NCBI GenBank assembly: GCA_038373865.1
Contig: JAXGGA010005580.1
Coordinates: 1 to 64,000 of the forward strand
Direction: 5' to 3'
DNA from: Uloborus plumipes
Taxonomy: Eukaryota > Arthropoda > Arachnida > Araneae > Uloboridae
DNA: 64,000 nucleotides
In this document: one piece after another, positions 10,820 to 19,790 of the stretch
How the letters are laid out: each line of letters begins with the position of its first letter
How positions within the stretch are numbered: the stretch's first letter is position 1
The notes under the pieces: model-generated
Databases searched by the model: none
Told to the model about the DNA's origin: nothing
Seen by the model: the letters and a program-made list of their open reading frames with translations, nothing else
Program-made: the position numbers and the translations under genes

Positions 10820-11319
10820 TAATATTTTTTCATTTGGAATTATTTTTTCGGATGCAGTAAACATTTGTGAGTTTTTATAAACGTGAATGTATAAAAAAGC
10901 TACAAAACAATGTCCGCGAGTTAGCTATTATTACGCGGTATTAATTAATTTTCTTCGGGGCGATACGTGAAAATTAATTGGCTTCAGATAATTCTGTATT
11001 AGGAAGAAAAAAAATGCTCCGACTTACTCCAACACAAGAAAATTTCCTTTCTGTTAATTAAAAAAGTTTTGCTAGACGGCGCATTCATCATTCTATTTTA
11101 TTTTTTTTTTTTTTGCTGATGCCTTTCTAAATTAAATTACTCCCCCCCCCCCCCCGTCTGTCTCCTTTTTTCCAGAAAAAGGATAACTAAAAAAAAAAAA
11201 AAACCTAAATATCTAGCAATCATAAAAGCTATTTTGATTTTTCCTCTAAACTAAATGATAAATTAGTTTATTTTAGTAGTTAGGTTATTTGCTTTATGTG
11301 TGTGTGTGTTTTATACTAA
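10820..11319. other. Intergenic DNA, homopolymer-rich
   Basis: A long T run near 11,098-11,114, a C run near 11,143-11,155 and an A run near 11,190-11,203. A short TG microsatellite lies near 11,298-11,310. No gene. Confidence 0.4.
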
Positions 11320-11487
11320 AACCCTTTGTCTATAATTGTCTTCTAATTGCCAAATCGTCAGTAAAACGGGCCGAATACGGAAATTATTGGGAGGTTACAG
11401 TGACCTCCCTTGATCTCCCATCAGGGCGCTCCTGATTGCGAATTCCCCCTGCTCCCCCTCCCAAAAATTTAACTTCGAGGCGCCCCT
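11320..11487. mobile_element. C-family hAT-like ends, rearranged
   Basis: One terminus of the CAGGGGCGCTCC family (compare 33,401-33,701 and 45,634-45,943) ends at 11,433 as GGGCGCTCCTG, preceded by the family's GACCTCCCTTGATCTCCCATC-like block. A second terminus of the opposite sense, AACTTCGAGGCGCCCCTG, ends at 11,487 or so. The two are joined by a short linker, indicating rearranged or adjacent truncated copies. Confidence 0.55.
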
Positions 11488-11493
11488 GTGTGC

Positions 11494-12139
11494 AGGCGTG
11501 CCCATCCCCCCCCCCCCAAGCTCAATGGCGCAAATCCCCCCCCCCCCAAATGTTCACAACCCTCTTATCCTTTTTATTTTCACCCCTCTTTTTTATTTTA
11601 TTTTTTTACATATTATTTATTTTTTTAATGTTATTTATTTATTTTTTAAACATTATTTATTTGTTTTTTAAAATTGTAACTATTTGTTTACACATTAATT
11701 TTTTAAAAGTACTATTTATGCGCAGAATATAATCGCTTTTTTCCCCTTCCAGACATTCCAATCACACACACGAAAAAAAAATTAATAAATAATAATAATA
11801 AAGAAATTTAAATTAAAAAAATAAATTAATAATTAAAAAAAGATTAGTAAATAATTTAAATTTAAAAAATAAATAACTTAAATAAAAAAATTAGTTAAAA
11901 AAATCCCCCCCCCCCAAAAGGCGCATCTTGCGCCATAATCCCCCCTTGTGGCAGGGACGTCATTTCAAGTTTTTCCAGGGGGGGGGGCAAAGGGTCCAAA
12001 CACAATGCAATTTCACCGGAAAACATAAAAAACCACGCCCACTTATATGTAACTACATTGATTTCTCAAAGCCGGGGGGGGGGCAATTGACCCCCCCTGC
12101 CCCCCTTAAATGACGGGCCTGCCTTGTGGGCACCCCTTC
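11494..12139. mobile_element. A-family hAT MITE carrying a nested B-family MITE
   Basis: The flanking duplication is CTGTGTGC at 11,486-11,493 and CTGTGTGT at 12,140-12,147. The ends AGGCGTGCCCAT and GTGGGCACCCC match the A family (42,117; 21,646; 57,423; 51,369). The insertion is confirmed by a pre-insertion relative: the related repeat at 53,587-53,900 (opposite strand) reads straight through CGCCCCTGTGTGTAGAGGTG without it. The interior is AT-rich with TTTAT-type tracts and the conserved block TTCCAGACATTCCA. No coding. Confidence 0.85.
11952..12121. mobile_element. B-family hAT MITE nested in the A-family copy
   Basis: 170 bp with termini CAGGGACGTCATTT and AAATGACGGGCCTG, flanked by a perfect 8-bp duplication CCTTGTGG (11,944-11,951 and 12,122-12,129). 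Removing it restores the right end of the host A-family element. Inner conserved block: CCACGCCCACTTATATG. Other copies at 30,614, 45,364 and 55,156. Confidence 0.92.
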
Positions 12140-12290
12140 CTGTGTGTAGAGGTGCTCATTTTCATTTTCCACACAAAATGATTCGCAAACCAAAATAAGA
12201 AAGAGAGAGAGAGAAAAGACTATTAATCTGCAGCCCCTATCACCACAAGCATCAAGGTCAGCAGGGTGGAAACGCATTACATTTAAACCC
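12140..12290 (-). repeat. Interspersed repeat, copy of the one at 53.6 kb
   Basis: Reverse-orientation match to 53,735-53,887: GTAGAGGTGCTCATTTTC, a GA-rich run and CTGCAGCCCCTATCACCAC are shared almost base for base. Read on the minus strand the unit contains ATTAATAAAGTC, an AATAAA-like signal, then a CT run. It may be the end of a retroelement or SINE. Class unresolved. Confidence 0.6.
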
Positions 12291-12299
12291 TTTTTGGAG

Positions 12300-12379
12300 A
12301 AACTTAGCTTTTATTATCTTTATTATTATTATTATTATTTGGAGCAGGACGGGAGGATTTCCCCCTTCTGACACCTCTA
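12300..12379. repeat. ATT microsatellite and flank
   Basis: A run of about eight TTA/ATT units near 12,313-12,338, followed by unremarkable sequence. Confidence 0.6.
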
Positions 12380-12545
12380 AAGCACGGGGCTGTGAGGCTG
12401 CGATTGCTTGATAGATGTCATATTTCAGCTCTTGTAATGTTCTCGCCTTACGTTAGTAGAGTTTAGCCTCTAAATATCCCATAAGAAAGAAATCGCGAGG
12501 TACTGGATCGGGTTACTTGCCAACCATGGAATGTCCCCCGTAAAT
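12380..12545 (-). pseudogene. Mariner/Tc1-like transposase scrap
   Basis: Translating the minus strand gives DFFLMGYLEAKLY, one stop, then KARTLQELKYDIYQAIAA. This matches the C-terminal end of the mariner-like transposases that read SPDLTPxDFFLWGYLxxKVY. Just upstream the frame shifts (WLASNPIQ in the neighbouring frame, where WPxRSPDL would be expected). Only about 55 codons remain, and no terminal repeats could be paired, so the element is a fragment. Confidence 0.6.
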
Positions 12546-13460
12546 GTAAAACAGGGATCTTGTACGCATTAAACGTTTTCCCTTTGGCGTTTCATCGATG
12601 CCCTTTTGTGTGCAACGACACCATCCATTGGGGGCGCAGTATATCCTATAAAGGCTCTTGTGCCAATAAACCCAAAACAACCAACCAACCAACCATCCGT
12701 TGGGGACCAGAAATCGAGACCAATAGTTCTCTCAGTCCTGTAGGAGGTATTTGTAACGAGTTGAAGAAACTGTTGCTTACTTGTCGTCTTCATCAAATAA
12801 AATATGGATTTGTTAGCGGTGGCGCTAGTCATTCCGGGCCCTTGTATACAGCCCCGCAACTGCCCCCCCCGAATCCCCTATTAATATAACTCTGCCATAG
12901 CGTCCCAGAAACTTCGGTGGAAAGTGTGGAGTTATTTCTGCCACACTCTATACTGGCACAAATTCATTTAATTTTGAGAATAATCCAGACTTCCTGTTCG
13001 TTAGGAAAAATATCTAAAAATCTCAGTTTCGCTGTAATTTATTTTAATTGTCTTGCTAGAAGTTTTCATGAAAAATGATCACTGACGCACATGTTGAAGA
13101 AAACACACGTGCAAATTTACTTTGCAATGTGACGTTCTTATTTTAGATTTCTACTTCACTCTTTTGTGTTTGTTCATAATATTCGATTTCGGAAAGTTCA
13201 CACAACTTTCTATGTTTATACAGATGCGGTGTTAACGTTTTATTGCCACATCGCGCATGTTTATTCCGCTCAGCAATCATATAGTGTTTTTTTCCGTCTA
13301 CAAAAAAAATTTATTTCATTTTAACTACAATCATTTGTAAAAAAATAATGGAAAATCAGCACATGAATAAAATTTTGACCTTTCTTTTGGATGCAAAATT
13401 ATCAATTTGCCTTGAATCCCCAAATTGACTTATTGGACGTCTTGAGCTTTCTATCATCCT
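12546..13460. other. Intergenic DNA, unresolved
   Basis: Overlapping open frames occur on both strands near 12,560-12,890, but neither shows a motif. The segment includes a CAAC/CCAA microsatellite at about 12,675-12,695. From 12,900 to 13,460 nothing is recognised. Confidence 0.35.
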
Positions 13461-13601
13461 GTTGCTACTAGGGATGCACCGAGTAGCATTTTACCGAGTA
13501 GCCGAGTACCGAGTACTCGGCCTTTCACTACTCGGCCGAGTACCGAGTTGCCGAGTACCGAGTACCAATTGTTTTTTAAAAAATCATTGACATAGAGCGG
13601 T

Positions 13602-13817
13602 ACAGGGTTAGAAATCATTACAAAATTTTACTGGTCTTCTCGACCAGTGAGCAGGAATATATGCTGGTTAACAGACAACATCACTGGTCCACCTTAAATC
13701 ATTAATCACATTTTTTTCTTTAAAAAAAATGGTGGTCCTTGGATTGTTTTTATGGTGATTCGCGGCGAGTTTTACTGGTCTGGAACCAATGGACCAGTAG
13801 TAAATTCGAACCCTGAC
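13602..13817. mobile_element. Small nested MITE in the hAT
   Basis: The left end CAGGGTTAGAAATC and the right end TTCGAACCCTG form an inverted pair. The motif ACTGGTC/GACCAGT recurs inside, sometimes as AATGGACCAGTAG. The interior is short and non-coding. No clear 8-bp flanks, so the superfamily is a guess (hAT-like). Confidence 0.5.
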
Positions 13818-14049
13818 ATATGAACTGATGATTGGAATGGACCTCTATATGATAGTTCTTAGAACAAAAATCCCACTGAATTTAACTTATGCATTGTTTA
13901 AAATATTTTATTTATTTTGTCAAAAATTTTAGAAAAAAGTTATTTTTAAAATGAATAAATATTAAGTATCAATTAAGTTGGAATTATATTAATCTATTAT
14001 TGATTAGTTCTAATTCTCTAAACTTGTTCGTCAAAAAAGTTCGTCAACT

Positions 14050-14284
14050 TTCTGGCAGTGCTTTGATGAAGTCTCAAATGCACAAGAAAATGTCAATAGT
14101 GAAAATACCAACACTGAATTCGAATACGAAGAGATGTTAAAGAAAGAGATGGAGTCTTTTTTTTCTGGAGAATTACTAAATAGAACAAATAGTCCTTTTG
14201 CTTGGTGGAAAAAAAATAAAAGTTTCCTATCTTATGCAAACTAGCAAAAAAGTTTCCTAGTGCACCTTCAACTAGTGTGTACAG
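14050..14284 (+). pseudogene. hAT transposase C-terminal remnant
   Basis: One frame reads FEYEEMLKKEMESFFSGELL and then SPFAWWKKNKSFLSYA, the conserved WW-K-N region before the hAT dimerisation motif. A one-base frameshift and TAG stop follow near 14,243. The next frame continues LAKKFPSAPSTSVY, the block that precedes SER in hAT C-termini. The sequence then breaks off at ACAGTAGGGTGGGCCG, the left edge of the palindromic insert, so SER and the rest of the motif are missing. The remnant is in the same orientation as the enclosing element and is probably its own transposase. Confidence 0.8.
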
Positions 14285-14285
14285 T

Positions 14286-16681
14286 AGGGTGGGCCGAAAA
14301 AACACTTTTTTTATCTCGAATTTGTAATAGCGCGGAAAAGTTGCGAATTATGAAGACAAAAAGAAGGAAAAAAAAATTATCGAAATCGGTTGATATCTTC
14401 CGATCGCGCATAAGCCCTAAAGTTTGACAAAAAATGAAAAAACTTCATTTTCGCGATTTTGTTTTTTAATTTTTGAATTTGATGGTTTCGAAATGTAATA
14501 GTGCGGAAAAGTAGCTAATTGTAAGGACAAAAAGAAGGAAAAAAAAATTTTATCGAAATCCATTGATATCTTCCGATCGCGCATAAGGCCTAAAATTTGA
14601 CAAAATATGAAAAAAACTTCATTTTTGCGATTTTTTTTGAAAAAATTTCGAATGAAATGTTTCCATAATTTTTTCGCGCGGAAAAGTTTATAATTATGAA
14701 GACAAAAAGAGGGATAAAAAGGAGGAAAAAAAATTATCGAAATCGATTAATATCTTCCGGTCGTGTCTAGGGCCTAAACTTTGACAAAATATGAAAAAAC
14801 ATAATTTTTGCGACTTTGTGTTTAATTTTTTGAATTGGATGTTTTCGTAATGCAATACTTGTAACATTTGCTAAAATAGCCTTAAAACATTGTGTTTTGA
14901 TTTTGTTTTGGTCAGTTAATATCTTCCGGTCGCTCATTAACCCCAAATTTACTCAAAATAATAATTAAAAAAAAGTTACATTTTTACACGTTTTTGGTTT
15001 TTGATGAATAATTTTTTGTGAAACAACCGTATTATTTTTTAAGACAGACTGACAATAATCTAGAAAAACAAACTACCACAGGTTCAGTCGATATTATTCA
15101 GTTGCGAAAAGACTTAGAAACTCTCATGCGTAGACGTCGGGCAGCAATCCAGGCAACGTCGCTACCCTGGCAACGGCTCTCTTCCACTCCATCGCCGCCT
15201 TCCTAGGAATACGTCAGCTGTCTGCCTATATTGTTTTTTCAGTCTACGTTTCTATGTAGTAATCGCGATGTACTATTATTTAGTTCAATCTATCTGTTTA
15301 AATTTTGAAATTCTTATAGTCTTCTGTAATGATGTAGTTTTCTGCTCTGTGTGAACTCGGTGATTTAACGAAAAAGTTGTACAATGGACGAGCCAAATAA
15401 CAAGACAAATACTCTAACAACAAGACAAATATTTCGCTGCCCCACATTTGGTACTCCAAAAGAACTGCCATCAAACAAGCTGTCCACTGGCAAGGACATC
15501 ATTAGGTGCCGTACTCAAGGAAGGTTAAATTTGGCACTAGAAATTAATAATGGTGTCTTCGCCAGTAGGCAGTTAGGTTGATGGCAGTTCTTTGGAGTGC
15601 CAAAAGTGGGGCAGCCAAATATTTGTCTTGTTATTAGAGTATTTGTCTTGATATTACATAACTTTTTGTTAAATCACAGAGTCCACACACAGCAGGAAAC
15701 TACATCATTACAGAAGACTACAAGATTTTCAAAATCAAAACAGCTAGATTGAACTAAATAATAGTACACTGCGATAACTACATAGAAGCGCAGACTGAAA
15801 AAACAATATAGGCAGACAGCTGACATGGTCCTAGGAAGGCGGCGATGGAGTGGAAGAGAGCCGTAGTCAGGCGAGCGACGTTGCCTGGATTGCTGCCCGA
15901 CGTCTGCGCATGAGAGTTTCTAAGGCTTTTCGCAACTGGATAACATCGACTGAACTTGTGGTAGTTTATTTTTCTACATTATTGTCAGTCTGTCTCAAAA
16001 AATACTACGGTTGTTTCACAAAAAATTATTCATCAAAAACCAAAAAACGCGTAAAAATGTAACTTTTTTAAATTATTATTTTGGGTAATTTTGGGGTTAA
16101 TGCGCAACCGGAAGATATTAACTGACCAAAACAAAATCAAAGCACAATGGTTTAAGGCTATATTAGTAAACGTTACAAACTATTGCATTACGAAAACATC
16201 TAATTCAAAAAATTAAACAAAAAATCGCAAAAATGATGTTTTTTCATATTTTGTCAAAGTTTAGGCCCTAGGCACGACCGGAAGATATTAATCGATTTCG
16301 ATAATTTTTTTTCCTCCTTTTTATCCCTCTTTTTGTCTTCATAATTATAAACTTTTCCGCGCGAAAAAATTATGAAAACATTTCATTCAAAATTTTTTCA
16401 AAAAAAATCGCAAAAATGAAGTTTTTTTCATATTTTGTCAAATTTTAGGCCTTATGCGCGATCGGAAGATATCAATGGATTTCGATAATTTTTTTTCCTT
16501 CTTTTTGTCTTTACAATTAGCTACTTTTCCGCACTATTACATTTCGAAAACATCCAATTCAAAAATTTAAAAAAAAAATCGCGAAAATGAAGTTTTTTCA
16601 TTTTTTGTCAAATTTTAGGCCTTATGCGCGATCGGAAGATATCAACCGATTTCGATAATTTTTTTTCCTTCTTTTTGTTAC
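14286..16681. repeat. Long palindrome (foldback) with ~1.15 kb arms
   Basis: The left arm (about 14,345-15,480) and right arm (about 15,577-16,680) are near-perfect inverse copies, with a loop around 15,480-15,577. Each arm contains three to four diverged tandem units of ~170 bp built on the core ATCGAAATCGGTTGATATC and CTTCCGATCGCGCATAAG. The loop-proximal part pairs TTGCCAGTGG-type and GACATCATTA sequences only weakly. The left edge begins AGTAGGGTGGGCCG; the matching right edge is missing, so the insert is lopsided by about 60 bp. Small open frames in each arm are mirror images of one another and are not genes. Confidence 0.88.
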
Positions 16682-17311
16682 ATTTGCACATTCTTAGTTA
16701 ATTTTCATACTTATTTGGTATTATAACTTTTTAAAAACTTATACGTAGAATTCAGTCATATTTTATAAATATATTAATTGCAAATGATTGCATTATATAT
16801 ATATTTGCATATTTTTAATTATTGAAAAACGTGTCTTGAACTATTCAATTTTCTACAACTACTCGGTATCGGCCGAGTACCTGATCCAAATTTGGCCGAA
16901 TACCGAGTACTCGGCAAATTGGCCGAGTAGGCCGAGTACCGAATATTTACCAAGTACTCGGTGCATCCCTAGTTGCTACAAATCATCCCTGAAAAATGAC
17001 GTCATGGTTCAGACGGAGCTTGGTCTTCTTCGCTCAAGACTTATTCAAATTTGATTTTTGAGCACACTAGGACAAAGTGTTTTTTTTTACAAAGATATAT
17101 ATTTAATATACGTGCTTATTTATTGTGTAGAAAGCCTCATTCCCAATGCCATAGTCTATCTTCTGTTATCGCATAGGACGACATACTCACTTTAAGTCAG
17201 CTGTGTTGTTCACAAATGATATAACGTTTCAAGGGGAAAAGGGTTTCGCGAATTTGACAAGTGCTGGCAAGGAGGTTAAAGGGGAGGGGAGCTAAATCTT
17301 TGCTATCTAAA

Positions 17312-18733
17312 AAGCGGTATCGAATTCTCACCGCCCGCCAGAGGACGCTCTACGCAATCCCTCCGCTTTCCTAGAGGAATCAATGTAAATGATACTGTAT
17401 CTGTCATCTTTTTAAATGCTGATATGGGAAAGGAAATATTTTTTTCAACTGGGTTTTGGTGTAAATTTTCGACGGACATTATGAATTAAATATGATTTTC
17501 ATCCCAGGGAAATAGGTGCCGTATTCTTTGAGATATAGGTTTAATCGAATGCACTTACCAATTTGCCCAATCTGACAGAATCTGTCATTTTTTACAGACT
17601 GCTATTGGTAATAATATTTTTTTTTTCAACTGGAATTTGGTGTAAACCATCGATTAACGTAATGAACTAAATATAATTTTGATCTAACCGAAATTTTTGC
17701 AGTATTTTTTTAGAAAAATGTTTAATCGGCTGCATTTTAAAAATTGCCAAAAAATTTCGGTGGGATCAAAATCACATTTAGTTCATAATGTTAATCGATG
17801 GTTTACACAAAATTCCATTTGAAAAAAAAAAAAAATATTACCAATAGCAGACTCTAAAAAATGACAGATTCTGTCAGATTTGGCAAATTGGTAAGTGCAT
17901 TCGATTAAACCTATTTCTCAAAGAATACGGCTCCTATTTCCCTGGGATGAAAATCATATTTAATTCATAATATCCGTCGAAGATATACACCAAAGCCCAG
18001 TTGAAAAAAAAATATTTTCTTTTCCATAGCAGCATTTAAAAAGATGACAGATGCAGTATCATTTAGGCAGGAATTCAAGTGAAACACGGACGATCGCAAC
18101 TCACCAATGCAATCGCAAATTTCCAAATTTGGGTTCAAATGAAACGTAGCAATCGCTACGAGATGCGATTCTAAAGGCCGATTCAGATTGCGAGCGACGC
18201 GAACGAACGAAGCGTTTTTCGCTCGCTGGTCAAAAATTCCGATCATTCATACTAGATGCGGGCGAAAGTCACGTGATGGTATTCACCCACTAAGGATAAA
18301 GTGCGCCCAACTCGCGAGAGCCAATGAAATCGAATGTCCACGCGGTCAAAACAGAGCAAAGATGGCGCCTTCCCTCTAACTGGCTGGCGCTCTCGTTGCC
18401 AAATTTCTTTCGCCTTTCGCACGCGAAAATATCTAGCATGCTAGATCGCTCGCGACAGGCGAATTTTCGCCGCGTTGTCATGGGAACGCATTCCGAAAAC
18501 CTGTTTCGAGGGGAAAAGTTCGCTTCGCGAAAGCGTTTCGCTCGCTATGTGAATCGCGCTTAATGAAATTCGACTTTCAGTAGCGATTGCAATTTGCGAT
18601 CGCCTCGAAGCGATTGCAATGGTGTTTCACTTGAATTCCTGCCTTACATTGATTCCTCTAGGAAAGCGGGAGGGATTGCGTAGAGCGCCCTCTGTATGTG
18701 GCAGGCGGTGAGAATTCGCTGCCACTTTTAAAC
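17312..18733. mobile_element. Foldback element, arm interrupted by a Harbinger MITE
   Basis: The left half (about 17,312-17,740) and right half (about 17,740-18,065 plus 18,647-18,733) are inverse copies. Matching pieces include GAATTCTCACCGCC, CTCTACGCAATCCCTC, CCTAGAGGAATCAATG and the AACTGG...TTGGTGTAAA blocks. Each half contains two diverged ~190 bp direct units. The central loop is a few tens of bp. Superfamily not determined, and no TSD was identified. Confidence 0.82.
18066..18643. mobile_element. PIF/Harbinger-type MITE inserted in the foldback arm
   Basis: 578 bp with termini GGCAGGAATTCAAGTGAAAC and the exact inverse GTTTCACTTGAATTCCTGCC, flanked by TTA on both sides (18,063-18,065 and 18,644-18,646). 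A 3-bp TWA duplication is typical of PIF/Harbinger. The opposite foldback arm at 17,382-17,400 gives the empty site, TCAATGTAAATGATAC, showing a clean insertion. GCGATTGCAAT-like motifs recur inside. A 197 bp relative lies at 39,000-39,196. Confidence 0.9.
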
Positions 18734-18824
18734 TAGCGCACCCGTAGGACATTTGTTTCCTTATTTCTACTTCGTGAGTGCTGGCATAGGTTAACAAGTG
18801 TGACTTCTAGCATTTATGTTTAAA

Positions 18825-19130
18825 ACAGCGTGACATGTGACGAGAGGAGGGGAAGGGGTAGGGTGAAACGTTACAGTTTGTGACCAAGAAGGGAGAGGTT
18901 TCAAATTTGTTGAAAAAGAGACATCCTTTGTGGACAGTTCCTTTCACGGGGGACAGCTCTCTTTGGGAAGTCAGTGACCCCCTCCCAGACATTTCTTTAT
19001 TGTCAAATTTTGTCTGACAGTTTGGAAAATCTGGAGACAAATTTCAAAATTGCAATTTTTAAACGGCCGGTTATACCTTTTCACTAGATTTGCTGAAGTA
19101 TTCTTACCAGGGTCGTCAAGAGGCTGTGTT
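18825..19130. repeat. GTGACATGTGAC-type repeat fragment
   Basis: Shares GCGTGACATGTG, a GGGGAAGGGGTAGGGTGAAA-like stretch and GTGACC motifs with 10,130-10,400 and 44,855-44,930. No protein or paired termini seen; class unresolved. Confidence 0.45.
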
Positions 19131-19260
19131 AGCTTAGTCAGGAACTAATGGCCCGCTTCCGAATCGGAGTATTATTTTATAAGTTTTATGGGGGACCCGG
19201 TGACCAACCTGACAAGGTGCCCACCTTGGCTCTCGGCGACCCTGTCCCGCTTACCCTTAT
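19131..19260 (+). repeat. Interspersed repeat, copy of the one at 60.05 kb
   Basis: Shares AAGTTTTATGGGG, GACCAAxCTGACAAGG, CCCACCxTGGCTCTCGGCG and CCCTGT with 60,040-60,190, in the same order and orientation. About 130 bp, no coding. Confidence 0.65.
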
Positions 19261-19373
19261 TTTATCATGCGGCAAAGTTTGGAGTTCCAATCGGAAAATA
19301 GTTTATTCCCCTCTTCCCCCAATTTAAATTTGAGGCTCCCGTGCCCTTATTCTCGGAAAGCAACATACGGTGA

Positions 19374-19782
19374 CATAGGCGGCTGGTGCACCTAAAAAGG
19401 GGGGGGGGGGGCAAGAGAAATGTATGGGAGGATGTAGATAGCAACACCTCTGAAACTGTTTGTTTTTTGTGCAGAATTTGCTGTATTATTTTATTTTAAC
19501 ATACTATTAAAAAAACCGAATATGGCCTCAAAAAGCAAGACGGATGTTTATAGTAGACGTCCCCCTTCCGATTCAAAGTTCTATTCTGATGAAATGACAC
19601 GAAAAAAGTACCTTTTAAAGAATTTTCTGTTTTTATTTTCGCTAAATAAATCAATCCACTGAGTAAAAAAAAAAAAATCTTCAATCATCATTAGATTTTA
19701 ACTTTCGAAAGTGAGGGGGCAAGGTCCCTTCACTTTTGGAAGTGAGGGGACAGCCCTTGTCCCCCTAGACGAGCCGCCTATG
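19374..19782. mobile_element. hAT-type MITE, CATAGGCGGCT ends
   Basis: 409 bp with inverted termini CATAGGCGGCT and AGCCGCCTATG, flanked by a perfect 8-bp duplication TACGGTGA (19,366-19,373 and 19,783-19,790). A G run follows the left end and an AGTGAGGGG direct repeat precedes the right end. No transposase. Confidence 0.9.
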
Positions 19783-19790
19783 TACGGTGA

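Larger units (their letters stand above)
13469..16971 (+). mobile_element. hAT element with a giant internal palindrome
   Basis: Termini are TAGGGATGCACCGAGTA and its inverse TACTCGGTGCATCCCTA. The flanking duplication is a perfect 8 bp, GTTGCTAC (13,461-13,468 and 16,972-16,979), so this is a hAT. Many GCCGAGTACCGAGTA motifs crowd both ends (13,485-13,565 and 16,860-16,960), as expected for sub-terminal transposase sites. Inside are a small nested element, the C-terminal part of a hAT transposase, and a ~2.3 kb palindrome. Total length 3,503 bp. Confidence 0.93.

Noticed and set aside
12900..13460. Endogenous viral sequence
   Set aside because: No viral replicase, capsid or envelope motif could be read in any frame here or elsewhere in the window.
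15018..16062. Short open frames in the palindrome arms
   Set aside because: They are mirror images of repeat sequence and show no domain.
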